Shown here: piece by piece, positions 7,795 through 15,356 of the stretch
Layout: every line of letters starts with the position of its first letter
How positions within the stretch are numbered: the first letter of the stretch is position 1
DNA from: Amycolatopsis pretoriensis
GTDB taxonomy: Bacteria > Actinomycetota > Actinomycetes > Mycobacteriales > Pseudonocardiaceae
Direction of reading: 5' to 3'
Assembly: GCF_900107925.1 (NCBI RefSeq)
Contig: NZ_FNUJ01000001.1
Location: 1 to 64,000 of the forward strand
DNA: 64,000 bases
Position numbers and translations under genes: made by a program
Notes under the pieces: model-generated
The model's input: the letters and a program-made list of their open reading frames with translations, nothing else
Database searches by the model: none
What the model was told of the DNA's origin: nothing

Positions 7795-8782
7795 GGCCCA
7801 CGCTCGCGCACGCCGGGCCCGGGGCCTCCGCCGATCGGGGGTACGCCACCGTCGCCGGGTCGCCGTCGGACGTGTAGCGGTTGCCGTGGGGTGCGGCCAG
7901 TACGTCGAGCCAGTGCGACGAGCCGTACTCCGCCTCCGTGCCGCTCGACTGCGACCGGATCCGCGGGATCGCCCCCGGGTCGAAATCGGCGGAACACGGC
8001 GAAGGCGCCGGCCCGGCCCCCACCAGCAACGCCCCTTCGTACGCGTAGCCCGGTCCCCGCAACGCCGACTCCGGGTGGCGGGGGTGCGTCCCGTACGGCA
8101 GCGCCAGCGTCCGCGGCTGGTAGCCGGTCGCGCGGATCGCCGCGTCCTCCTCCGTGATCGCCGTCGTCACCTCGCTTTCCGATGCCGTGCGCAGGTTCGT
8201 GTGGTGGCGCGTGTGGTTGCCGATCTCGAAGCCGTGGGCGGCCAGCCAACGCAGCGCCGGCCCGTCGTCCGGCGCGCCGAACGGGTGCTCGTTGACGTAC
8301 AGGCTCGCCACCGGGCGGAACCGCGGGTGCGCCGCCGCGACGTCCAGCAGGATCCGGATCGCCGTTCCCGCCGCCGGCTGTCCCTGCGGCGTCAACGCGA
8401 ACGTGCTCGGGTCGCCGTCGTCGAACGTCAGGACCACCGGGTGCGCGCCGGCCGGGAGGTCGAGCCGGCGGGACACCAGCTCGGCCGTCGTCACCGGGAC
8501 GTAGTCCTCCGCCGCCAGCCGCTCGAGCTCCGCGGTGAAGTCGGCGGGCGTGCGGTCGTACACCGACCGCGGCCGCTCGACGATCCGGTGGTACATCAGG
8601 ATCGGCACCCGGCCGAGCTCGTCGGCGCCGACCTGGCGCGCGAGCGCGGGCGTGACGCGGGCGGGCGTGGCGGCGGCGGGCGCCGGCCGGGGCACCGGGG
8701 TCTCGGCGGGCGCCGGGGCGCCGCACGCCGTCACGGCGGCCACCACGGCGAACCCGGCGCCGAACCGGAAAAGGCTACGCAT
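7784..8782 (-). CDS. Polysaccharide deacetylase-family lipoprotein (NodB fold)
   Basis: A 332-residue precursor with lipobox VTAC (Cys20) after a hydrophobic signal, so it is probably anchored outside the membrane. The domain shows ILMYH, the metal motif LTFDDGD and a second metal motif HTRHH, as in CE4 deacetylases that remove acetyl groups from peptidoglycan or other N-acetylated glycans. ATG 8782 is chosen because it begins the signal peptide; upstream in-frame codons are Arg-rich and not signal-like. Its last codons overlap the start of the DUF3152 gene, suggesting joint transcription. Confidence 0.85.
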   Translation of the reverse strand: MRSLFRFGAGFAVVAAVTACGAPAPAETPVPRPAPAAATPARVTPALARQVGADELGRVPILMYHRIVERPRSVYDRTPADFTAELERLAAEDYVPVTTAELVSRRLDLPAGAHPVVLTFDDGDPSTFALTPQGQPAAGTAIRILLDVAAAHPRFRPVASLYVNEHPFGAPDDGPALRWLAAHGFEIGNHTRHHTNLRTASESEVTTAITEEDAAIRATGYQPRTLALPYGTHPRHPESALRGPGYAYEGALLVGAGPAPSPCSADFDPGAIPRIRSQSSGTEAEYGSSHWLDVLAAPHGNRYTSDGDPATVAYPRSAEAPGPACASVGLAY

Positions 8783-8976
8783 GCGGGAAGTCTGGGGGCG
8801 GGCCCGCCGCGGCGCGGCCCGATGCACCGGGTCGGGTGAGCGCGGATTTCCCCGCCACAGTCCGGATTTCCATGTTTCCGCAGGCCGCGGGCATGGTCAC
8901 GAATCGGCCTCCGGCACGATGCGGTGATCATCGCCCACGACGTTTGCGCGAAGATCGACGCGGGTATTTCCCTGCG

Positions 8977-9912
8977 ATGGTCCCGAAAACGCCGTCCGCC
9001 GCCGGACGCACCTTCGATCGTCGCCTGGTCCTCACCGCCGCCCTCACCGGTCTGGCGGCGAGCGCGTGCGGCGCACGCCAGGCGGGGCGGGCGCTCGTCG
9101 TGCCGGTCACCGCGACGCCGGCCCCGCCCACGCCACCGCCGAACCCCCTGGACAAAGGGCTGCTCGTCGGCTTCTGCGGAGCGCCCGGGTCCCCGGCGCT
9201 CGGCCGGATGACCGGCGACCTGGCGGCGGCGAGCCGCGAACTCCGCCAGCGGATCCGCGCTTTCCCGGCGGGCCGGCCCGTCACCCCGGTCGTCGAGCTG
9301 ATCGCGACGACCGTGCACCGCTCGCCCGGCGAGGACGGCATGTACCGCAGCCGCTGCGGCGAGGAGACGGTCCGGGACTACCTCGACGCCGCGCGCGCCC
9401 TGAACGGGTTGCTGCTGCTGAACATCCAGCCCGGCCGCGCCGACTTCCTGCCGGAGGTGCGGGCGTACGAACGGTGGCTGACCGAGCCGGACGTCGGCGT
9501 CGCGCTCGACCCCGAGTGGGCGGTGGAACCGGGTGTCGTGCCGGGGAAGAAGTTCGGCCGCACGACCGGGGACGAGCTCGACGGCGTCGCGCGCTACCTC
9601 GGCGACCTGGCCGAAGCGCACCGCCTGCCGGCGAAGGTCATGGTGTACCACCAGGTGGCGTCGTCGGTGGTGCGCGACGAAGAGCTCCTGCTCGCGCACG
9701 CCGGGGTCGCGCCGGTGAAGGTCGTCGACGGAATAGGTTCGGCGGCGGCGAAGAAGGCGACGTGGAAGACGCTCATGAGGACCAGGCCGGAGCACGTGCG
9801 GCCCGGGTTCAAGCTGTTCTTCGACGAGGACACCCGCCGCGGCGCCGCGTTGATGACCCCGGCGGACGTGCTGGCGCTGAGCCCGGTGCCCGCCTACGTC
9901 GTCTACGAATAG
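8977..9912 (+). CDS. Putative lipoprotein of unknown function
   Basis: A 311-residue precursor starting at ATG 8977, with a twin-Arg-like segment (TFDRRLVLTAAL) and a candidate lipobox ASAC at Cys31. A short Pro-rich linker (ATPAPPTPPPNP) then leads into a single soluble domain containing LLLLNIQPGR, VALDPEWA and LFFDEDTRRG. I do not recognise a catalytic family. The alternating hydrophobic strands and helices would fit a TIM-barrel-like fold, but that is inference. An upstream in-frame ATG (8836) gives a non-signal N-terminus. It is followed by a strong terminator and is monocistronic. Confidence 0.75.
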   Translation: MVPKTPSAAGRTFDRRLVLTAALTGLAASACGARQAGRALVVPVTATPAPPTPPPNPLDKGLLVGFCGAPGSPALGRMTGDLAAASRELRQRIRAFPAGRPVTPVVELIATTVHRSPGEDGMYRSRCGEETVRDYLDAARALNGLLLLNIQPGRADFLPEVRAYERWLTEPDVGVALDPEWAVEPGVVPGKKFGRTTGDELDGVARYLGDLAEAHRLPAKVMVYHQVASSVVRDEELLLAHAGVAPVKVVDGIGSAAAKKATWKTLMRTRPEHVRPGFKLFFDEDTRRGAALMTPADVLALSPVPAYVVYE

Positions 9913-9923
9913 GAGCGGTGGCG

Positions 9924-9958
9924 CGAAAGCCCGGTGCGGATCCGCACCGGGCTTTTCG
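9924..9958 (+). terminator. Intrinsic terminator
   Basis: AGCCCGGTGCGGA-TCCGCACCGGGCT (9928-9953) is a 13-bp perfect inverted repeat with almost no loop, followed by TTTTCG, 12 nt after the lipoprotein stop codon. Confidence 0.85.
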
Positions 9959-9991
9959 TGGGTCCGCACCGGGTTTCCGGAGACGACGAAA

Positions 9992-10022
9992 GCCCGGTGC
10001 GGGGAGGTGAGCCGCACCGGGC
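9992..10022 (-). terminator. Intrinsic terminator for the minus-strand neighbour
   Basis: GCCCGGTGCGG (9992-10002) pairs with CCGCACCGGGC (10012-10022). Read on the minus strand it ends in TTTCGTC, so it terminates the gene ending at 10059. Its stem sequence is nearly the same as the plus-strand terminator 60 bp away. Confidence 0.75.
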
Positions 10023-10058
10023 CATCGCCGGCTGTCCGTCCGGGGTTCCGATCGCTCC

Positions 10059-10529
10059 CTAGCCGATCGGGACGGGCAGCCCGCCGAGAAGGTCGTTCAC
10101 GAGAGCGGACAGCGAGATCAGCACGCGCTGCAGCAACGCGTTGAGGAGCGCGGAGACCGGCGGGAGGCTCTGACGGGCCTTCAGGTCCGCGGCCAGCCGG
10201 TCGACGCCGTCGCGTGCTTCGGTGGTGTCTTGCTGAGCCGTCGCCGCCTTGTCGCGGGTGTCGGCTTGGATGGTGTACCGCTTGCCCTGGGCCAGATCCG
10301 TGAGGACCGGATCGAGGTTGGTCAGGGTGACCCGCGTGCCGGCGACGTCGCCGTCGTCCGCTCGCGAGACCAGCTGGTCGCGCAGGGATTGGACCTGGGC
10401 CGCCGCGCTCGTCGTGCTCGACGAGCCGCTGCCGCCGGGTCCACCCGCCGACGCCACGCCCACCCCGGTCAGGGTCACCGCCGTCGCGGTGAGGAAAACC
10501 GTGACCGCCCGGGCCAGTGCACTTTTCAT
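10059..10529 (-). CDS. Secreted protein of unknown function
   Basis: A 156-residue precursor with a classical signal peptide (MKSALARAVTVFLTATAVTL, cleavage near ASAGG). The mature part starts with a Gly/Ser linker, continues as an Ala/Gln/Asp-rich probable helix (SRADDGDV, QADTRDKAATAQQ), and ends in a hydrophobic segment (ALLNALLQRVLISLSALVND). GGAGGAG precedes the ATG. I do not recognise the family. Helical surface-protein or amphipathic roles are possible; no catalytic motif is visible. Confidence 0.75.
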   Translation of the reverse strand: MKSALARAVTVFLTATAVTLTGVGVASAGGPGGSGSSSTTSAAAQVQSLRDQLVSRADDGDVAGTRVTLTNLDPVLTDLAQGKRYTIQADTRDKAATAQQDTTEARDGVDRLAADLKARQSLPPVSALLNALLQRVLISLSALVNDLLGGLPVPIG

Positions 10530-11052
10530 GTCGTACTCCTCCGGAATTCCGATACCGACTGGAGATCATCGTGATCGCGTGCGGCGAATACCGCGAGCGG
10601 ATCCTCTGACCTCGGCGGACCCGGCGATTTCGCTCGGTGCACGGCGGTTCGGGATCCGCGGAACAAACATCAAGTTCGCGTGAAGCCGGTGATCGACAAT
10701 TCCGCACGCCGATTACGAAGTGTGATCGCATCACTCGTTGGTGAGTGTTCGTTACGATGAACGGCTGAAATGAGCCTGGTTTCTTCACGGAAGGTATGAC
10801 TGGAGTGGTTCTCGCGTGGCAGGCGAGTTTCACTCGATTGTGAGGTTTGTCAGGGTTTTTCATGGGTAACCATGCGCATTTGCCTGCACGGGGAAAGCCA
10901 CTCTTAAGAAGGGTACGATGCGAAACCACTTCTTGCGCGCTGAGTGCTTCGCTAATCTGAGCGGCGGCCGCCGGACCCGGTTTCCGGTCTTCCGGGGCTT
11001 CCTCGGTGCCGAGACCTGACAACTTGGACACCTTCTGGAGAACACCAAAACG
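10530..11052. other. Long AT-richer intergenic region, possibly regulatory
   Basis: There is no standard gene. From about 10640 to 10960 the base composition is clearly lower in GC than the surroundings. The only candidate ORF is 10918-11019 (+): 33 residues starting MRNHFLRAECF, with AGAAGGG 5 nt before the ATG. Short imperfect palindromes lie near 10718-10750 (TGATCGCATCA, CACTC...GAGTG). I see no recognised riboswitch. Confidence 0.4.
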
Positions 11053-11089
11053 CAGAACGTCCCGGCACCGCTGGTGCCGGGACGTTCTG
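11053..11089 (-). terminator. Strong hairpin, probable minus-strand terminator
   Basis: CAGAACGTCCCGGCACC pairs perfectly over 17 bp with GGTGCCGGGACGTTCTG across a 3-nt loop. On the minus strand it is followed by CGTTTTGG. It would end transcription coming from the repeat region or from the WGxxGxxG gene. Confidence 0.75.
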
Positions 11090-11260
11090 TGCGGGAGAAG
11101 AGGGGATCAGGTGCGGCGCGGCAGGGGAACTCGGCCACCGGAAGCGGTGCGCGGGAGGAGTTCCGACGCGCCCGGCTGTGCCGACGCGCTTGGCGGTGCC
11201 GGCCCAGCCGATCCCGCGGGTGGCCTCGTGTGGCCGAGACCTCGGGTGACGGGTGGGGCC

Positions 11261-11660
11261 GCTCGCTCGGTTGCCGGTGGGTTCGGCTGCGGCGGTCAGG
11301 AGACCGGCGGGCTTGGTCGTGGTGTAGTGGCCGCTCGCTCGGTTGCGGGTGGGTTTGGCTGCGGTGGTCAGGAGTCTGGCGGGCTCGGTCGCGGCCCGGC
11401 GGTCGCCCGACTGGTTGCCGGTGAGTTCGGCTGCGATGGTCAGCAGCCTGGCGGGCTAGGTCGCGGCCCGGCGGCCGCTCGCCTGGTCGCCGGTGGGTTT
11501 GGCTGCGGTGGTCAGGAGCCTAGCGGGCTTAGTCGCGGCTCGGCGGTCGCCCGACTGGTTGCCGGTGAGTTCGGCTGCGGTGCTCGGTTTCCGGAATCTC
11601 GGGAGACTGGCGGGCTCGGTCGCGGCGCAGCGGTCGCGCGCCTGGTCGCGGAACTCCACT
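11261..11660. repeat. 72-bp tandem repeat array, intergenic
   Basis: Units begin with GCTCGCTCGG or GCCCGACTGG at 11261, 11333, 11405, 11477 and 11549, exactly 72 bp apart. A sixth at 11636 follows a 15-bp insertion. In one minus frame the unit reads PPQPNPPATE, like the stalk repeats of the DUF3152 gene, but it has a stop in most units. No gene is convincing between 11090 and 11781. Confidence 0.85.
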
Positions 11661-11781
11661 GCAGAATTGCTTCTCCGAGGCGGGCCCCGCGAACCCGGGA
11701 AACCGGCGGGACCGGTCGCGCCGCGGCGGTCGCCAACCCGACCCTCCGCGAACCCGGCCGCCCCGCCGAGTCCCCCGAACC

Positions 11782-12156
11782 TCAGGCTCCCGGCGGCGTG
11801 CGACGCGGCTCCGCGGGCGGGTACGTGTTCACCGGCGGAGCCTGTCCGGCCCGCGGAGCCGCCTCCGCGTGCGGAACCGCCTCGGGACGGGCAGTCCCTC
11901 CCGCGGCGGGGTACCCGGCCATGGCTCCGGTCTTCGGCCCGCGCCGGGCCAACCCGGCCAAGCCTAGCAACCCGACCAGCCCGAGCAGGCCCCACAAACC
12001 GTTGCCGTCGTTGTCGTCCCGGACGGTGCCGTCGTTGTCCGATTGCGCCGCCGATACCGGGGTGCTCGGCGCCGCCGCGGCCGGGAAAGTCCCGGTCATC
12101 GCGATGGCGGCCGCCGCGGCGGTGCCGGCCAGGAGGTTTCGTGCCGTTCGGTTCAT
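11782..12156 (-). CDS. WGxxGxxG-motif small secreted/membrane protein
   Basis: 124 residues: an Ala-rich signal peptide (MNRTARNLLAGTAAAAAIAM, probable cleavage after AAAA), an acidic linker with SDNDGTVRDDNDGNG, then WGLLGLVGLLGLAGLARR. That segment is the short hydrophobic helix plus basic stop of WGxxGxxG-type proteins. A Pro-rich tail follows. The architecture suggests export and membrane retention through the C-proximal helix. GGAAGGAAGA precedes the ATG. The function of the family is unknown. A second protein with the same helix is encoded at 16400. Confidence 0.75.
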   Translation of the reverse strand: MNRTARNLLAGTAAAAAIAMTGTFPAAAAPSTPVSAAQSDNDGTVRDDNDGNGLWGLLGLVGLLGLAGLARRGPKTGAMAGYPAAGGTARPEAVPHAEAAPRAGQAPPVNTYPPAEPRRTPPGA

Positions 12157-12409
12157 CTCGGTTCTTCCTTCCGTTCGGGCGGGCGGTCACCGGCCGCTTA
12201 CCCGGGCCGTCCGCGTTCACACCCGCTGTCACGGGAACGGGCGACCCGACCCCGATTCCGGGGCCCGGGCGCCGTTTGTAGAATGGCCGTCGGTTCAAGC
12301 AGGAGCCATGGAAGGACGTGTGCGTCCGCCACCTGAGTCCTTCCCCTTTTCTCGCGAGTGCGCATCCGTATCGGGAAATACCGTCCACCGCCGTGGACCC
12401 GGGGGAGTA

Positions 12410-12751
12410 ATGAACAGTCAGCTCGTGGTCGCCCCGCTGGGCGCGACCTTCTCCGCACGCTTGATCTGCACCACCGGCGACCGCCTGATCCACCCGGCGG
12501 ACGGCCGCAACGACCTCGCGCGCATCGTCGTGCGCTGGGCGCGCGCCTGGGTGCCCGAGACCTGGCCCGCCCGTCAGTACTTCGCCGCGCTCGGCATCGG
12601 TGATGACGAAAACCCTTGTTACACCGACGAAAACGTCACAGGTTGGCACCTGCTCGAACCGCGCCCCGGCTCGCTCGCGTGGCGGGTGCGGTCCGGCGAA
12701 ATCGACGTGACGACGGCCCTCACCGCCGAAGCGGAGGCCTGGCCCGGCTAG
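12410..12751 (+). CDS. Small conserved-looking protein of unknown function
   Basis: 113 residues starting at ATG 12410, preceded by GGGGGAG at good spacing. The sequence has no signal or membrane segment and is rich in Trp/Arg (VVRWARAWVPETWPARQY), with a Cys-containing central part. I do not recognise a family. A far longer open frame begins at 11006, but it runs through the repeat array and is not credible as protein. The gene is followed by a strong terminator and stands alone. Confidence 0.65.
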   Translation: MNSQLVVAPLGATFSARLICTTGDRLIHPADGRNDLARIVVRWARAWVPETWPARQYFAALGIGDDENPCYTDENVTGWHLLEPRPGSLAWRVRSGEIDVTTALTAEAEAWPG

Positions 12752-12767
12752 GAAACCCCGGCACACC

Positions 12768-12803
12768 AGCCCTGCGTCGCCTCCACCGAGGCGGCGCAGG
12801 GCT
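12768..12803 (+). terminator. Intrinsic terminator
   Basis: AGCCCTGCGTCGCCTC (12768-12783) pairs with GAGGCGGCGCAGGGCT (12788-12803), 15 of 16 positions, with a CACC loop followed by CTTCGTC, just after the small gene. Confidence 0.8.
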
Positions 12804-13058
12804 CTTCGTCGTACCCGGAGAACGCCCTTGCCGCACAAGGAATGCGGGCGCACCATGGTGGGCGAACAGTTGCGGCGAAACGGATGCGGTTAACCCGTTC
12901 GGACCACTAGTAGGCCGGTCAGGGGCTTGCGGCACCCACACGATGGTGGCATGGAGTGGAACCGGTGCGGCGAGATCAGTACGTTTCCCTCACACCAGGC
13001 GGAGAACACACCTTCACTGCCGCCCATCCGACGCAATTGTCGATCGAGGAGAATTCCC

Positions 13059-13427
13059 ATGCTGAAGAAGCTCGGCTTCGTCACGGCCGCCGCCGCGGCG
13101 GGCGCCTTCCTGGCCGGCGGGGTCGCCGCCGCCGGCACCCCGGACGAGCACGGCCACCACGGCCACACCCACGGCGGTTACGACTACTCGGGCCAGGTCG
13201 GCCTCGTGAACCTCAACAACACCGACGTGCTGCACAACGTCGACGTCACGCCGGGCCTCTGCGGCAACGACGTCAACGTCCTCGGCGTCCAGGTGCCGAT
13301 CCGCGAGTCGCTCAACGGCATCGGTGTCCCGATCCTGTCGCCGGGCGAGAACGAGGCCGACGGCAAGGCGCCGTACAACTGCGCCGCCAGCGAGCTGGCC
13401 GACGGCGGAACGAGCCAGAGCAACTGA
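13059..13427 (+). CDS. Small secreted protein, paralogue 1
   Basis: A 122-residue precursor: signal peptide MLKKLGFVTAAAAAGAFLAG, a His-rich stretch (HGHHGHTHGG), then a conserved core with QVGLVNLNN, LCGNDVNVLGVQVP, GVPILSPGENEADGK and a final Cys. There are two Cys in the mature part, so one disulphide is plausible. It resembles small surface proteins of mycelial actinomycetes (chaplin or rodlin style), but I cannot assign it to either family. GAGGAG precedes the ATG. The adjacent gene at 13751 is a clear paralogue; the His-rich insert is specific to this copy. Confidence 0.8.
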   Translation: MLKKLGFVTAAAAAGAFLAGGVAAAGTPDEHGHHGHTHGGYDYSGQVGLVNLNNTDVLHNVDVTPGLCGNDVNVLGVQVPIRESLNGIGVPILSPGENEADGKAPYNCAASELADGGTSQSN

Positions 13428-13433
13428 GGTTCC

Positions 13434-13478
13434 GTGCCGCCGCCGCCCGCTGTGTGTGCGGACGCCGGCGGCCGGCAC
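13434..13478 (+). terminator. Possible terminator hairpin
   Basis: GTGCCGCCGCCG (13434-13445) can pair with CGGCGGCCGGCAC (13466-13478) with one bulge, right after the first secreted-protein gene. No T-run follows. The rest of the gap to 13750 holds nothing I can support. Confidence 0.4.
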
Positions 13479-13750
13479 GGGAAACGGCGATCCGCGTCGA
13501 CGTCGTGACGCGAGCCCGGAACGCGGAGCGAGCTGCACACTCCGGTTCCGCGTCCCGGGCCCGCCGCGACGCCGGACGTCGCCGGCACGGGTGGGACCGG
13601 TCACGACCTGGAGAAAGTGCGCCGGTCCCACCCGGCGTGAACCGCACCCTAACCGACTTGCCGCGGTCCGGCGAACCGAAGCCGGGCCCCGTTCTCGTCC
13701 CCTGATCCCCCACCGGACGGTCCGGTGGGTCGCTTAAAGGAGTTCTTCAA

Positions 13751-14101
13751 GTGATCAAGCAGCTCGGCTTCGTCGCCACCGCTCTCGCCGCCGGGATGGC
13801 GGTGCTCGGCGGGTCCGCGTCCGCGGCCGGCGTCACCGTCGCCGGACACCCGATCGACCACAGCGACCAGGTCGGCCTCGCCAACGTGCAGAACCTCGAC
13901 GCGGTGCACAACCTGGACGCGGTCGCCGGCGTCTGCGACGACAACGTCAACGTGCTCGGCGTCCAGGTGCCGGTCCAGCACGTCGCCGAGGGCGTCGGCG
14001 TGCCGGTGCTCTCCCCGGGCGAGCACGAGGCGGACGGCAAGTCCCCGTTCAACTGCGCCAGCGGTGCCATCTCCGACGGCGGGACCGCGCAGGACAACTG
14101 A
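13751..14101 (+). CDS. Small secreted protein, paralogue 2
   Basis: A 116-residue precursor from GTG 13751 with AAGGAG upstream. It shares with the 13059 protein the signal peptide (MIKQLGFVATALAAG), QVGLANVQN, VCDDNVNVLGVQVP, GVPVLSPGEHEADGK, a final Cys and the DGGTxQxN C-terminus. The core is VAGHPIDHSD without the poly-His insert. Tandem duplication followed by divergence is the simple reading. It probably works outside the cell, structural rather than enzymatic. Confidence 0.8.
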   Translation: MIKQLGFVATALAAGMAVLGGSASAAGVTVAGHPIDHSDQVGLANVQNLDAVHNLDAVAGVCDDNVNVLGVQVPVQHVAEGVGVPVLSPGEHEADGKSPFNCASGAISDGGTAQDN

Positions 14102-14117
14102 CCGGTCCTGGTCGAAG

Positions 14118-14146
14118 CCGCCGCGCGGTTGCCCCCCGCGCGGCGG
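14118..14146. terminator. Bidirectional terminator
   Basis: CCGCCGCGCGG (14118-14128) pairs perfectly with CCGCGCGGCGG (14136-14146). It is flanked by GAAG on one side and TTTC on the other and sits between two convergent genes. Confidence 0.8.
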
Positions 14147-14148
14147 TT

Positions 14149-15246
14149 TCACGTCCGGTCGAGCCGGTGCACGGCCACTTCCCGCAGCACTAGGAGGACG
14201 GCCGCCGCAACCGGCACCGCCACGAAGGCGCCGACCACGCCGAGCAGCTCGAAGCCGATCAGCACCGCGACGACCGTGACGAGCGCCGGGATCCGCACGG
14301 CCCGGCCGACGATCTTCGGGAGCAGCACGTAGTCCTCGAGCACGCGGTAGCCGACGAAGAAGCCGGCGGTCGAGAGACCGGCGGGCACCGAAACCGTCAG
14401 CGCGACGAGCGTGGTGCCGATCCCGGCCGCCACCGAACCGGCGACGGGCACGAGGTCCAGGACGGCGACGAGCAGGGCGAGCACCAGCGGATAGGGCACG
14501 CCGAAGCACCACAGCCACGCGAACGTCAGGACCCCCGCGATCAGCGACACCACGACGTTGCCGACCAGGTAGGCACCGACCTTCCGGAAGACGGCATCGC
14601 CGATCAGGATCACGCGCGGGCGTCGCGACCGGGGAGCCAGCCGGTAGAGCGCCGTGCGAACCCGCGGGAAGTCAGCGACGAAGTACGTGCTGAGCACGAC
14701 GACGATCGCGGCGTCACCCAGCACGCCGGCGACCGACTTCGCGACGTCCGTCAGGTGGATGCCCCGGAGGGCGGCTTCGAGCCCGAACGTCTCGTTCGCG
14801 CGGCCGATGAGCGTGCCCGGGTCGCGCAGCAGCGCCAGGAAGTGCGGCGCGCCGTCGCGCAGCTGCCCGATCTGGTCGGACAGCGGAACGGCGGCGCCGG
14901 CGACCGCGGCGGCGAAGACGGCCAGCCCGGTCACGACGACGACCCCGGCGGCGAGCGCGCGGGGCATCCGGCGGGTGAGCCGGGCGGTCACCGGTTCCAG
15001 CCCGACCGCGATGAAGAACGCGATGCCGATCAGCAGCAGCACGTCGGACGCCGCGAGGACGACCTCGACGATCGCGACCGTGACGACCACCCCGGCCGCG
15101 GCGGTCAGCCCGGCGAAGAACGGCGACCGGCGGTCGAGCGGCTTTCCCGGCGTGCCCAGGGGTTTCTCCTGCCGGGTGGCCGCGCCTTCGGCTTCCCCGA
15201 CGGCGTGCCCGGCGCGGTAGGCGCCACGGCCTTTCGGTGCGTGCAT
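14149..15246 (-). CDS. AI-2E family transporter (TqsA/PerM type)
   Basis: A 365-residue integral membrane protein with about eight hydrophobic segments. They include an N-terminal pair (AGVVVTVAIVEVVLAAS, LLLIGIAFFIAVGLEP) and the C-terminal cluster ending GAFVAVPVAAAVLLVLREV that is typical of the PF01594 family, a group of exporters and putative ion/proton antiporters. The middle region (ALRGIHLTDVAKSVAG) is the soluble loop common in the family. The first in-frame start at 15363 overlaps the divergent gene, so ATG 15246 is preferred, although its ribosome site is poor. The substrate cannot be inferred. Confidence 0.82.
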   Translation of the reverse strand: MHAPKGRGAYRAGHAVGEAEGAATRQEKPLGTPGKPLDRRSPFFAGLTAAAGVVVTVAIVEVVLAASDVLLLIGIAFFIAVGLEPVTARLTRRMPRALAAGVVVVTGLAVFAAAVAGAAVPLSDQIGQLRDGAPHFLALLRDPGTLIGRANETFGLEAALRGIHLTDVAKSVAGVLGDAAIVVVLSTYFVADFPRVRTALYRLAPRSRRPRVILIGDAVFRKVGAYLVGNVVVSLIAGVLTFAWLWCFGVPYPLVLALLVAVLDLVPVAGSVAAGIGTTLVALTVSVPAGLSTAGFFVGYRVLEDYVLLPKIVGRAVRIPALVTVVAVLIGFELLGVVGAFVAVPVAAAVLLVLREVAVHRLDRT

Positions 15247-15356
15247 GCGCTGGCGGCTACCCCTTGGCGGCCGGTCGAATCCACCCGATCCGGGCGCGCG
15301 GGCAAGTCCACGCTTCCCGGTGACCACGTCCACCTGATACTGCCGAGAGCCTGGGA

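Noticed and set aside
8731..11031. 766-codon minus-strand open frame
   Set aside because: It runs antisense through the lipoprotein gene, two terminators and the secreted-protein gene in the wrong frame; composition is that of a shadow ORF.
10530..11052. Possible cyclic-di-AMP or other riboswitch
   Set aside because: I looked for ydaO-type conserved blocks and did not find them, and no NlpC/P60 or resuscitation-factor gene follows.
11006..12751. 581-codon frame covering the 72-bp repeats and the small gene
   Set aside because: Only the last 113 codons have a ribosome site and protein-like composition; the rest is low-complexity repeat and includes the antisense of the WGxxGxxG gene.
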